From NCBI RefSeq assembly GCF_024505145.1, contig NZ_JANIAA010000040.1, positions 26,850 to 90,849 of the forward strand: DNA of 64,000 bases. Reading direction: 5' to 3'. Below are positions 17,761 through 25,790 of this stretch, piece after piece. Source of the DNA: Streptomyces rugosispiralis (GTDB lineage: Bacteria > Actinomycetota > Actinomycetes > Streptomycetales > Streptomycetaceae). A program made the translations under genes and the position numbers. How positions within the stretch are numbered: the stretch's first letter is position 1; each line of letters begins with the position of its first letter. A model generated the notes under the pieces. That model did not search any database, was not told where the DNA came from, and saw only the letters and a program-made list of their open reading frames with translations.

Positions 17761-18723
17761 CTACCCGACGATCGGAGACGCCCCCTTGACCACCCGCATA
17801 CTCGGCGCGGTCTCCACCGACAGCAGGCCGGGCAATGCCGCCACCGGGCCCGTCAGGTACTCGTACAGCGCCGTGCCAGTGGGGCACTGCACGCTCGCGT
17901 ACAGGTTGGACACACCGGTGGTGGCAGCCGCGAAGCTCACCTGCGGATGCTCCGCCAGCGCCTCACCCGCAGCCGCCAGCTCACCCGGCGCGACCGTCAG
18001 CCACAACCCCGCCGACGTCCACAACCCCAGCAACGCCGGGTCGACATCGACGTCGAAGTACACCACCCCGCCCGAGCGCAGCTCCGCCAGCCGCCGCCGC
18101 ACAGTCGTCTGCGACCAGCCCGTCGCCGTGGCCAACGACCGGAACCCGGCCCGCCCGTCCAGCGCGAGCGCCTCCAGCAACGCGTTGTCCTCCGTCGACA
18201 GTTCCACCGGCCCGGTCACGCGTTTCGCCGCCGGCGGCGACAGTCGCGCGCACTGCTCCGCCGTGAGCTGCCCGTTCTTCGTCAGCGGACTCTCACTTCC
18301 ACCGAAGAACGGGTGCAGCACGCGGTGCGCACTCACCCCGGTGACCCGGGGCGTGCGGGGCAGGCGAGACAGCACGGTCGACTCCGCGGCCGGCGTGTCC
18401 GTCACCGCCTGAACCATGCACAGGACCTCCGCGCCGCCCGAGGCGATCTGCACCCACGTCGTCTCTGCCTGCTTCGCCAGCGCTCGCGCGAGCCCCGCCA
18501 CCGCCTCCGGTACACACCGCACCCGCACCAGCCACAACTGCCGTCCCACCGCCTCCGGCCACACCGCACCGATCACCCGAACGCCCGCCTCGTTCCGCAG
18601 CCGCGCGTATCGGCGCGCCACTGTCTGGTCCGAAACCCCCAGCACCGCACCGACCAGCGAGAACGCGACCCGCCCATCGATCTGGAGCGCCTGCAGCAGC
18701 CCGCGTTCGACCGCGTCCAACAT
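17761..18723 (-). CDS. Lrp/AsnC-type regulator with two HTH units
   Basis: A 320-residue protein made of two tandem AsnC-like halves. HTH 1 is LLQALQIDGRVAFSLVGAVL followed by VSDQTVARRYARL; HTH 2 is LLEALALDGRAGFRSLATAT followed by SQTTVRRRLAEL. Each half is followed by a RAM-like ligand domain. This double form is known in actinobacteria. It lies 122 bp upstream of the ene-reductase gene in the same orientation, so it may control itself and that gene. The effector is probably an amino acid or a related metabolite. Confidence 0.85.
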   Translation of the reverse strand: MLDAVERGLLQALQIDGRVAFSLVGAVLGVSDQTVARRYARLRNEAGVRVIGAVWPEAVGRQLWLVRVRCVPEAVAGLARALAKQAETTWVQIASGGAEVLCMVQAVTDTPAAESTVLSRLPRTPRVTGVSAHRVLHPFFGGSESPLTKNGQLTAEQCARLSPPAAKRVTGPVELSTEDNALLEALALDGRAGFRSLATATGWSQTTVRRRLAELRSGGVVYFDVDVDPALLGLWTSAGLWLTVAPGELAAAGEALAEHPQVSFAAATTGVSNLYASVQCPTGTALYEYLTGPVAALPGLLSVETAPSMRVVKGASPIVG

Positions 18724-18808
18724 GTGCCCCGTCCTACCGATCCAAACTCATCCGGCGCGCCCCGTGTGCCCTGTGCTTGCCGGGAGAAGCCGGGAGACCC
18801 TGCGGCGC

Positions 18809-18860
18809 GGCGCCTGGCGGCCAAGCCACGTGGCGCCTGGCGGCCAAGCCTTGGCGCCTG
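18809..18860 (+). repeat. Tandem repeat, 19-bp unit
   Basis: GGCGCCTGGCGGCCAAGCC occurs at 18809-18827 and 18832-18850, with a partial third start at 18853. It is upstream of the AsnC-type gene and non-coding as far as can be seen. Confidence 0.8.
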
Positions 18861-18914
18861 CGGGCCACCTACAACCGCTAGCGGCGGGGTGATTCACACG
18901 CTCGCAGCCCTCGA

Positions 18915-19065
18915 GGCTCCTGGCTGAACCGGATCGAGTCCGAGTTCGCCACGCTGCGCCGCATCGCTCTCAATGGCATGGACCACCAAACGTACGACGA
19001 GCAGAACGCCGCCATCGCCGCCCACACCCGCTGGTACAACGCCCGCGCCGAGCCGAAGAACCGAA
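18915..19065 (+). pseudogene. IS630-family transposase, C-terminal fragment
   Basis: The frame GSWLNRIESEFATLRRIALN, then GMDHQTYDEQNAAIAAHTRW, matches the C-terminal catalytic stretch of IS630-type transposases, with the Glu in IESEF. All upstream parts are missing, and it ends at the SDR gene's 3' side. Confidence 0.75.
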
Positions 19066-19082
19066 CGCATCCGAGGGTCAGG

Positions 19083-19820
19083 TCACCAGGGGACGACCCC
19101 GTTGTCGTCGAAAAGCCGACCGGTCGGGCCGTCGTCCGGCAGGGCCGCCAGCCTGATGGCGATCGCCGCGCCCTGCTCGGGGGTCCGGGTCCCGCTGAAT
19201 CCGTTGAGGTCGGTGGCCACGTAACCAGGGCAGGCGTTGTTGATCAGGATGCCGGTGCCGCTCAGCTCCTTGGCGTACTGGATGGTGACGGCGTTGAGGT
19301 AGGTCTTCGTCGGCGCGTACGCCCCGCTGATCCCCCCGAGGTCGACACCAGGCGTGGTCTGCAGGGCCAGGGAGCCGACGTGGCTGGACTGGTTGACGAT
19401 CCGCGGGTGCGCCGAACGGCGCAGCAACGGCAGCATCGCATTGGTGACCCTGATGACGCCGATGACGTTGGTCTCCACCAGTCGCCGCACGGTGTCCAGG
19501 TCGATGGTCGTGGGTTCCTCCGGCCAGCCGCCGGCCACGCCGGCGTTGTTGACCAGTACGTCCAGCCGCCCCGCACGCTCCTCGATCAGTTGGACCGCGG
19601 CGATCACGCTCCCGCCGTCGGTCACGTCCAGGGGCACGCCGAACGCGTCGGCACCAGCCGCGCGCAACTTCGCCACGGCGTCCTCCCGGCCCTGCTCGTC
19701 CCGGGCGCCGACACCGACACTCCAGCCCCGCGCACCGAGCCCGGCCGCGATCTCGTACCCGATTCCCTTGTTCGCGCCAGTGACCAGCGCGATCGTTTTC
19801 TCGTTCACGACAGCGAGCAT
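19083..19820 (-). CDS. Short-chain dehydrogenase/reductase
   Basis: A 245-residue SDR. ALVTGANKGIGYEIA is the NADP loop, VNNAGVAGGWPEE the structural motif, QSSHVGSLA the Ser region and YAPTKTYLNA the catalytic Tyr/Lys. It resembles carbonyl-reductase-like SDRs. ATG 19820 or GTG 19808 could start it; neither has a strong ribosome site. It is divergent from a LysR gene that is now broken, so control may have been lost. Confidence 0.85.
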   Translation of the reverse strand: MLAVVNEKTIALVTGANKGIGYEIAAGLGARGWSVGVGARDEQGREDAVAKLRAAGADAFGVPLDVTDGGSVIAAVQLIEERAGRLDVLVNNAGVAGGWPEEPTTIDLDTVRRLVETNVIGVIRVTNAMLPLLRRSAHPRIVNQSSHVGSLALQTTPGVDLGGISGAYAPTKTYLNAVTIQYAKELSGTGILINNACPGYVATDLNGFSGTRTPEQGAAIAIRLAALPDDGPTGRLFDDNGVVPW

Positions 19821-19913
19821 GCCCGCGCTGCGGCCGGGCACCAACACCCTCTCGGGAGTGCAGCAATACCCGGACGATATCGATCAGCCGTGAGCCGTCA
19901 TTAGCCTGGGCGC

Positions 19914-20631
19914 ATGGAAATACGCGAGCCGCGGTACTTCGTCGCCGTCGCCGAGGAGCCGCACTTCGGCAAGGCCGCCCAGCGCCTCGGGATAGCCCAG
20001 CCGCCCCTGTCCCGCACGATCACCCAGCTCGAACGGCGGCTCGGAATCGCACTGCTGGAACGCACCAGCCGCAAGGTCACGCTCACCGCGGCCGGAGCCG
20101 TGCTGCTGGCCGAAGCACGCGCGATCCTCAGCGCAGTGACCGCGGCCGAGCGGCGTACCCAACGGGCCGCGACAGCACACCCCGGTCTCGTCCTCGCCGT
20201 CAAAACCGGCACCGCCGGCGAACTGCTGACGAAACTGCTCGACGCCTACGCCGCGGAACCCGGCGCAGCCACCGTCGATCAGACAGGTCGCGATCCTGCC
20301 GGCCTCACACCCGCTCGCCGGCCGCTCCCCGGTCCGGATGGCCGACATCACCACCCTGCCGACGCTCCCGATGGCCCGCCGGCCCGGTCCCGGCGGCAGT
20401 TGCCCAGAAGGACCGGGCGCAGAGGTACGGAACCTGGCGCAGCTCTTCCAGCTGATCGCGCTTGGCCGTACCACCGTGGTCATTCCCGAGTCCGCCGCCG
20501 CCGACCTGCGCCGGGACCTCGCCGCCGTGCCGGTCCTGGGTGCTCCGCCCGTGACGACGGTGATCGCCTGGCCGCCGCGCAGCCGCCTTCGTACAGTTGC
20601 CGACCTGACCCGCGTGGCAACACGTCTTTGA
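19914..20631 (+). pseudogene. LysR-family regulator with internal deletion
   Basis: The N-terminal HTH is intact (RYFVAVAEEPHFGKAAQRLG, PPLSRTITQLERRLG). After about residue 120 the frame changes. The C-terminal part continues in another frame as MADITTLPTLPMARR, then LIALGRTTVVIPES and PPRSRLRTVADLTRVATRL. About 60 residues of the effector domain are missing between the parts. A truncated DNA-binding protein could still be made. Confidence 0.75.
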
Positions 20632-20639
20632 ACGATGCG

Positions 20640-20925
20640 TGACGCTGAGCAGGCAGCGGGCGGAGCACGGCCGTACTGTCTGCCAGCTGCTGGTGTAGGC
20701 GCATCTTGCTGTCCGGGGTGCCTCCGCGGGCGCGGCCCTTGTCGCGGTCGTGGTTGTGGCGGTCGGGGCGCGTGATGTTCGCACATGACGGCTGGCAGCG
20801 GACGAGGCTCGGGGCGTCGGTGACATCAAGACGGTGGCACAGGGCGCGGTCGCGGTTGCAGACGCACATCAGGAACGAGTGCGGGTTGTCGTAGACGGTC
20901 AGAGCCGGGTTGCCCAGCGCCGGTC
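20640..20925 (-). pseudogene. Integrase-associated protein tail (tentative)
   Basis: The frame contains NPALTVYDNPHSFLMCVCN, then RALCHRLDVTDAPSLVRCQP and CANITRPDRHNHD. This Cys/His-rich pattern resembles tails of large actinobacterial site-specific recombinase genes, from memory only. It has no start, is joined to a transposase piece at its 5' side, and is clearly a relic. Confidence 0.35.
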
Positions 20926-21275
20926 GGGTGGGCGGTGACGCCCAGGACGTGAACGCGGCCGCTCGCGGTCTCCATGACGAAGAAGATCCAGAGGCGTTTG
21001 AGGAAGACGGTGTCCACGTGCATGAAATCGCAGGCCAGAAGCGTGTGGGCCTGATCTCGGAGAAAGGTACGCCAGGCCTGCTGGGATGCGCGCTGCGATG
21101 CGGGCGGCAGGCCGGAGCGGCGCAGGACGCGCCGGATCGTGGCGGCGGCCACCCGATGGCCAAGCCGTCGCAGTTCACCTTGGATTCTGACGTATCCCCA
21201 GGTCTCTCGCGCCAATCGCTGGACGAGCGCCGCAATCTCTTCCGCCGGCGGCGGCCCCTCGACCACCCCTGATAC
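20926..21275 (-). pseudogene. Transposase remnant, IS481/IS3-like
   Basis: Keeps the HTH and first catalytic region: RLARETWGYVRIQGELRRLG, then ACDFMHVDTVFLKRLWIFFV and VHVLGVTAHPTGA. N-terminus and the second half of the DDE domain are absent. Confidence 0.75.
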
Positions 21276-21347
21276 ACGCACGGCACCGGCGGCGGATACC
21301 AGGTGTCCGCCGCCGTTGCCGTCATCTACTGCCGTCAAGCCGCGGAA

Positions 21348-21378
21348 CGGCCCCTATAGGCGACACCGACAGGGGCCG
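21348..21378 (-). terminator. Hairpin downstream of the immunity-like gene
   Basis: CGGCCCCT (21348-21355) pairs with AGGGGCCG (21371-21378) around a 15-nt loop, 35 nt past the stop of the minus-strand gene at 21414. There is no T-run, so it may end transcription inefficiently or just protect the mRNA end. Confidence 0.45.
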
Positions 21379-21413
21379 CATCTTTGCGCTTGGATGCGTA
21401 GTGAATCGGAAGC

Positions 21414-21740
21414 CTAAATCGGCTCGCCCGCCACTCCGCTGAATCCGACGAGGCCGTTCTTCTTCGCCATGTCAAGAATCTCAGGGAGATAATCCAGTTG
21501 GCGAACCGAGAGGGTCAGGAGGACGTACTTTCCGGCGTCATCCGGTTCCTCTTCCAGGTCAAATCTGGATGGCTCCAGAACGTCGTCAACATCTGGCCAC
21601 CTAGTCAGCAACTCCTCCCGGAACCGCAATACATCAGGGCTCACGACAAGGTCACTGGTGTCGCCCTCGGCAAGGTTGTCGAAGACTTCCTCATCAGGGT
21701 CCCCGGCAGAGCGCTTCCAGAAGGCGAAGTCGCTACTCAC
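21414..21740 (-). CDS. Probable immunity protein for the adjacent toxin tip
   Basis: A 108-residue acidic cytoplasmic protein (DPDEEVFDNLAEGDTSD, FDLEEEPDDAGKY) with no membrane segment. The GTG start at 21740 follows GAGAGGA by about 7 nt and lies 16 nt after the toxin stop at 21757, the usual toxin-immunity order. The family is not recognised; the call rests on context, size and acidity. Base composition is more AT-rich than the surrounding operons. It stays intact although the toxin 5' part is gone, consistent with selection for immunity. Confidence 0.55.
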   Translation of the reverse strand: MSSDFAFWKRSAGDPDEEVFDNLAEGDTSDLVVSPDVLRFREELLTRWPDVDDVLEPSRFDLEEEPDDAGKYVLLTLSVRQLDYLPEILDMAKKNGLVGFSGVAGEPI

Positions 21741-21756
21741 AGGCCATCCTCTCAGG

Positions 21757-22180
21757 TTAGGGGTTGCAGATTGGACACTCTGTACCGCGCTGGACGACCG
21801 AGGTTTCAAACCCGTACGTCTTCGCTAGCCATTCATCCTTCCTTCGCTGACCCCTGGTGTAATTCGATTTATTCACCTTCACCTCATAAAGGTGAATGTT
21901 TCCGTCTGAGTTCCTGACTGCGATATCCATTTGACGCCTACCGTAAGGGGTCCACAAATCAAGTCCATTCCCGTAGCTTTCGCTGTAGATATCAGACTTG
22001 TTGTAGAATTTCTCAAACGTCTCCGTCATTTCATCGACACCGGCAGCGCCACGGGCTTTGTCATGTGGGCGAATGCCGCAGTTGCTGTTGTGAACCAGGA
22101 CCGGCGTAGCCCCCGCCAGCACATAGTACGTGTGGATTCTGCTGACTGTGAGGTCGTAGGTGCGTTGCAGCTTCGTGAAG
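21757..22180 (-). pseudogene. Polymorphic toxin C-terminal tip (Hint junction plus nuclease-like domain)
   Basis: The sequence TYDLTVSRIHTYYVLAGA, then TPVLVHNSNC, is the classic end of a Hint/pre-toxin module in Rhs-like or WapA-like proteins. It is followed by a domain of about 105 residues with GLDLWTPYGRRQMDIAV and HLYEVKVNK. The Asp/ExK spacing looks like a PD-(D/E)XK nuclease. The large N-terminal delivery part is missing: an insertion sequence lies immediately upstream. The frame is open from the IS border, so an internal ATG at 22122 could still give a tip. It is AT-rich relative to neighbours. Confidence 0.65.
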
Positions 22181-22192
22181 TGGCGCGTGCGG

Positions 22193-23281
22193 TCAGGCAG
22201 CGTGTCGGTATTCGTTTATCAGGCCGCCGAAAACGGGTTGTCGCCGAATGCGATGGGCCTGGAGGTCGGTGACAGTGACCGGAGCAGGTGGTTCGGTGCT
22301 GCCTGGGGGTAGTTGCTGTCGGGACTGGTGGGGGCGGTGCTGGTTGTAGTGCCTGATGTAGGCGGTGAGCACTGCTTGGGCGTGGGCCTCGTCGTAGATC
22401 AGGATTCGGTCGAGGATCTCGCGGCGGAGGGTGCCCACGGCTCTTTCGCAGATTGCGTTCGCTCTCGGTGCCCGGGGTGGGCTGAGCAGGACCTCCACGT
22501 CGTCTGCCTCGAAGACGGTGTCGATGGACCGGGTGTACTTCGAGTCCCGGTCCCGGAGGAGGAAGCGCAGTGAGTCCATCCGGCAGCCCAATGTCATGGC
22601 GAGATTCCTCGCCTGCCGCGTGGTCCACTCGGCGGTGGGGTGGGCGGTAACGCCGGCGAGGTGAACGCGTCGGGTGCCGTGTTCTATGAAGATCAGGGCG
22701 TACAGGCGCTTGAGTGACACGGTGTCGAGGTGCAGGAAGTCGGTGGCGATGATGCCGTGGGCCTGGGCGGAGAGGAACTGGCGCCAAGTGGGGCCGGAGC
22801 GTTGAGGGGCAGGGTCGATGCCGGCAGCGTTCAGGATCTCCCAGACGGTGGATGGGGCGATCGAGCAGCCGAGGCGGGCGAGTTCGCCCTGTATTCGGCG
22901 GTGACCCCAGTTGCTGTTTTCGCGGGCCAAGCGCAGGCTGAGCTGCTTGACGGTCGGCGCGGTGGGTGGTCGGCCGGGGCGGCGGCGGTGCCGGGTGAAC
23001 GTCCATTTGTGCTTGACGAGTTCCTGGTGCCAGCGCAACAGCGTTGTCGGGGTGACCGCAAAGACCTCACGCCAGCGATCGCGAGGGACCAGGCGCGACA
23101 GCACGGCCCGCCAGATCCGGTCGGCTGGCTCGTACCTGACCCGCGCGGTCTGACGGCGCAGCACTGCATTCTCATGCCGGAGCGCCAACACCTCCGCGTC
23201 CTTGGCCACGCGTCTGCGCAGCACAGCGGTGGGCACCATGACCAGGTTCCTGGCCAGCGCGGTGACGATCGACAGCACCAT
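22193..23281 (-). CDS. Transposase, IS481/IS3-like, intact
   Basis: A 362-residue enzyme. MVLSIVTALARNLVMVP leads into LRHENAVLRRQ, then the HTH (RLARENSNWGHRRIQGEL) and the rve core with the catalytic Asp in TDFLHLDTVSLKRLY, the second Asp in FLLRDRDSKYTRS and Glu in RANAICERAVG. It ends GGLINEYRHAA. No frameshift is seen, so it may be active. The longer upstream frame to 23572 is not needed. Right-end sequence near 23343-23365 resembles the terminal repeat of the element at 34290. Its insertion cut the toxin gene at 21757. Confidence 0.85.
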   Translation of the reverse strand: MVLSIVTALARNLVMVPTAVLRRRVAKDAEVLALRHENAVLRRQTARVRYEPADRIWRAVLSRLVPRDRWREVFAVTPTTLLRWHQELVKHKWTFTRHRRRPGRPPTAPTVKQLSLRLARENSNWGHRRIQGELARLGCSIAPSTVWEILNAAGIDPAPQRSGPTWRQFLSAQAHGIIATDFLHLDTVSLKRLYALIFIEHGTRRVHLAGVTAHPTAEWTTRQARNLAMTLGCRMDSLRFLLRDRDSKYTRSIDTVFEADDVEVLLSPPRAPRANAICERAVGTLRREILDRILIYDEAHAQAVLTAYIRHYNQHRPHQSRQQLPPGSTEPPAPVTVTDLQAHRIRRQPVFGGLINEYRHAA

Positions 23282-23523
23282 CGAAGGATCGTCCCAGATG
23301 CTGTGCGCGCTCTGGCGGAGAAGCTTGCAGGTCACGCCCAGAATCGTGTTTCCGAGCGGGACAGGCATGAACTTTCCACAGATCGACATACGGCGCCAGC
23401 TATCCATCAGGGACGCGACATACGTAGCGGGGCATTCAGGACCGCGTGTTCCTAAAGTCTCGAACACCCACAGGCGCATTGCGAACGCGCAATGGTCTGA
23501 CGCGTCAAACGCAACGCAACGCG

Positions 23524-24222
23524 TCAGGCCGGGGAGACCTCCTCCATGGGCGGCATGAGGGCGCGCAGCCATCGCTCCGTCTGGGCGACATGGGCCTCGG
23601 CCGCTCCGGCGGCGGCGCGCGGATCGCGGTCGGCGATCGCGGTGGCCAGCACGCGGTGATCCTCGTCGCTCTTGCGCCGCATCTGCTCGCCCTCGGGGAG
23701 GGTGAAGATCTGGTACTTGCGGGAGCGGGCGCGGAAGACCGAGAGCAGGGAGCCGAGGGCGGGGTTTCCGGCCGCGGTGGCGATCTCGGCATGGAAGCGG
23801 TGGTCGAGGTCCGATGCCTCGGTGGGGTCGTCGGTGGCGTCCATGGCCTCGATGAGCGCGAAGAGTTCCCGCACCGTCTCCGGGGTACTGCGGGCCGCAG
23901 CCTGCGCCGCGACGTGGGACTCCAGGACACGCCGGATCTCGTACACCTCCAGCAGACCGGAGAGCGGAAGCAGTTCCAGGGTGAGCGACAGGCTACCTAT
24001 GATGTCCTCCGGCCTGAGCTGGGAGACATAAGTACCGGAGCCGTGCCGCGGCTCGATCACCCCCAGGGCCGCGAGCATCCGTACGGCCTCGCGCAACGAC
24101 CCCCGGGACACGCCGAGTTCCTCGCACAGCTCGCCCTCGGGCGGAATACGCCCTCCGGCGCTGAGGCGCCCGGTGGCGATCATGTGGCGTAGGCCGTGGA
24201 ACGCCTTGTCGACTGCGGACAT
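23524..24222 (-). CDS. FadR/GntR-family transcriptional regulator
   Basis: A 232-residue protein. The GntR winged HTH is at residues 5-70 (PPEGELCEELGVSRGSLREA, then GVIEPRHGSGTYVS). The FCD ligand domain follows with EIRRVLESHVAAQAAARS, DLDHRFHAEIATAAGN and DEDHRVLATAI, whose His/Asp residues bind a metal in this family. ATG 24222 has GGGAGGA 6 nt upstream. It is divergent from the aminotransferase/ABC/glycosidase operon and is its likely repressor, released by an acidic or sugar-derived effector. Confidence 0.9.
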   Translation of the reverse strand: MSAVDKAFHGLRHMIATGRLSAGGRIPPEGELCEELGVSRGSLREAVRMLAALGVIEPRHGSGTYVSQLRPEDIIGSLSLTLELLPLSGLLEVYEIRRVLESHVAAQAAARSTPETVRELFALIEAMDATDDPTEASDLDHRFHAEIATAAGNPALGSLLSVFRARSRKYQIFTLPEGEQMRRKSDEDHRVLATAIADRDPRAAAGAAEAHVAQTERWLRALMPPMEEVSPA

Positions 24223-24280
24223 CCGATTCCTCCCGAACGGGCGGGGCGCGGTCCCGCGCCCTTCGCCGCACTGTACCGAC

Positions 24281-24323
24281 TCATCAGATATGTCAGAGGT
24301 ATCGATCGGAAGTCATCTGATGA
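24281..24323. promoter_or_regulatory. Candidate FadR-type operators
   Basis: In the divergent intergenic region, TCATCAGATATGTCAGA starts at 24281, and TCATCTGATGA (24313-24323) is a perfect 11-bp palindrome. A further TCATCATAC lies near 24375. These AT-rich sites stand out from the surroundings and are the best candidates for binding by the regulator at 23524. Confidence 0.45.
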
Positions 24324-24460
24324 TCCGCGCTGCTGCACCCCTTGATTGCATGGGATCCGTCATGCAGGATGCCGAGTCATCATACGTGTTCTGGTCGCGA
24401 TCAGATCTCTCGTTTCTGACGCCCCTCGGAACACCCGGACCCCGGCAGATCAGGACTCAT

Positions 24461-25705
24461 GTGAGCGAGACCGATGTCATCGTGGCGCCACGCCCCCTGT
24501 TGCTGGCCGACAGCCGTCCCGCCGACCAGGCGTGGACGCTGGACCCCGCCATGAGACACCTGAACCACGGTTCCTTCGGCGCGGTTCCCCTGGTGGCACA
24601 GGAGCGGCAGAACCAGCTGCGGGTGGAGATGGAGCGCTCCCCGGTGGTGTGGTTCCCGGCGCTGCCTCAGCGGATCGCCGACACCAGGGTCGAGATCGCC
24701 GACTTCTTGGCGGTGGCCGCCGACGACCTGGCCCTGGTGCCGAACGCGAGCGCGGGCATCAGCACCGTGTACGCCGCCCTCGACCGCCGCCGCGGCGGGG
24801 AGATCGTCGTCACCGACCACGGTTACGGCGCCGTGACCATGGGCGCCGAGCGGCTGGCGCGCGACCGCTGGGATGGCGGGGTCCGCACCGCGCGGGTACC
24901 CCTCGACGCAGATGAGGAGCAAGCGTGCGAGGCCGTGTTCGCCGAACTGTCCGAGGCGACGGACCTCATCGTGGTGGACCAGATCACCTCGGCGACCGCC
25001 CGCCGGCTGCCGGTGGAGCGGATCGGCGCGGAGGCTCGGCGGCGCGGGATCCCGCTGCTCGTGGACGGTGCGCACGCACCTGGTCTGCTCCCCGCCCCGC
25101 TCTCGGGGCTGACCTGTGATTTCTGGGTCGGAAACCTGCACAAGTGGGGATGCGCGCCCCGGGGCACCGCGGCGCTCGTCGCCCGTGGTCCGCTGCGTGA
25201 GCGGCTCTACCCACCGATCGACTCATGGGGTGCAGAGGACCCGTACCCCGACCGCTTCGACCAGCAGGGCACGGTGGATGCCACCTGCTATCTGGCGGCA
25301 CCGACGGCGTTCGGCTTCATCGAGCACACCTGGGGCTGGAGGCGCGCCCGCCGCTATATGGACCACCTGGCCGGTTACGCCGCGCAGGTCATCGGTGCCG
25401 CGTTCACCGAGCTGACCGGCGCCGACAGCAGCGTCGACGTCGGCATGCCGGTCCCCGGGATGCGTCTGGTGCGGCTGCCCGAGGGGCTCGGCGCCACCCG
25501 GGTCGAGGCCGACGCGCTGCGCGACCGGGTCGCCGGGGAGCTGGGTGTCGAGGCGGCCTTCACCAGCTTCGGCGGCATCGGCTATCTGCGGGTGTCCGCC
25601 CACGTCTACAACACCGCCGCCGACTACGAGTACTTCGCCGAGACCTGCGTCCCCGTCCTGGCTGAGTGGGCCCGCGCGGTTCGCGGGCGGCACGGCGCGC
25701 CATAG
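24461..25705 (+). CDS. Class V aminotransferase-like PLP enzyme (isopenicillin-N-epimerase-like)
   Basis: A 414-residue fold-type I PLP enzyme. LNHGSFGAVPLVAQE is the N-terminal phosphate-side motif, VLVDGAHAPG-like LLVDGAHAPGLLP carries the cofactor Asp, and VGNLHKWGCAPRGTAAL contains the PLP Lys at residue 228. The architecture matches CefD-like epimerases and relatives with desulfurase-like folds. The GTG start at 24461 has AGGA upstream. It leads an operon with an ABC importer and a glycosidase, so it probably acts on an imported amino-sugar or amino-acid-conjugated substrate. The exact reaction cannot be read from sequence. Confidence 0.8.
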   Translation: MSETDVIVAPRPLLLADSRPADQAWTLDPAMRHLNHGSFGAVPLVAQERQNQLRVEMERSPVVWFPALPQRIADTRVEIADFLAVAADDLALVPNASAGISTVYAALDRRRGGEIVVTDHGYGAVTMGAERLARDRWDGGVRTARVPLDADEEQACEAVFAELSEATDLIVVDQITSATARRLPVERIGAEARRRGIPLLVDGAHAPGLLPAPLSGLTCDFWVGNLHKWGCAPRGTAALVARGPLRERLYPPIDSWGAEDPYPDRFDQQGTVDATCYLAAPTAFGFIEHTWGWRRARRYMDHLAGYAAQVIGAAFTELTGADSSVDVGMPVPGMRLVRLPEGLGATRVEADALRDRVAGELGVEAAFTSFGGIGYLRVSAHVYNTAADYEYFAETCVPVLAEWARAVRGRHGAP

Positions 25706-25790
25706 CGGCACGACACCGTACTCCCCTCCCCACCCTCGACTCCCCAAGCCGCTCCGAGCGCGGCCCGCACCCAAGAAAGAGGTCAGCACG

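Noticed and set aside
23498..23507. TGACGCGTCA palindrome after the FadR gene
   Set aside because: It shares a core with the operator near 471 but lies downstream of a gene end. Two occurrences are not enough for a regulon claim.
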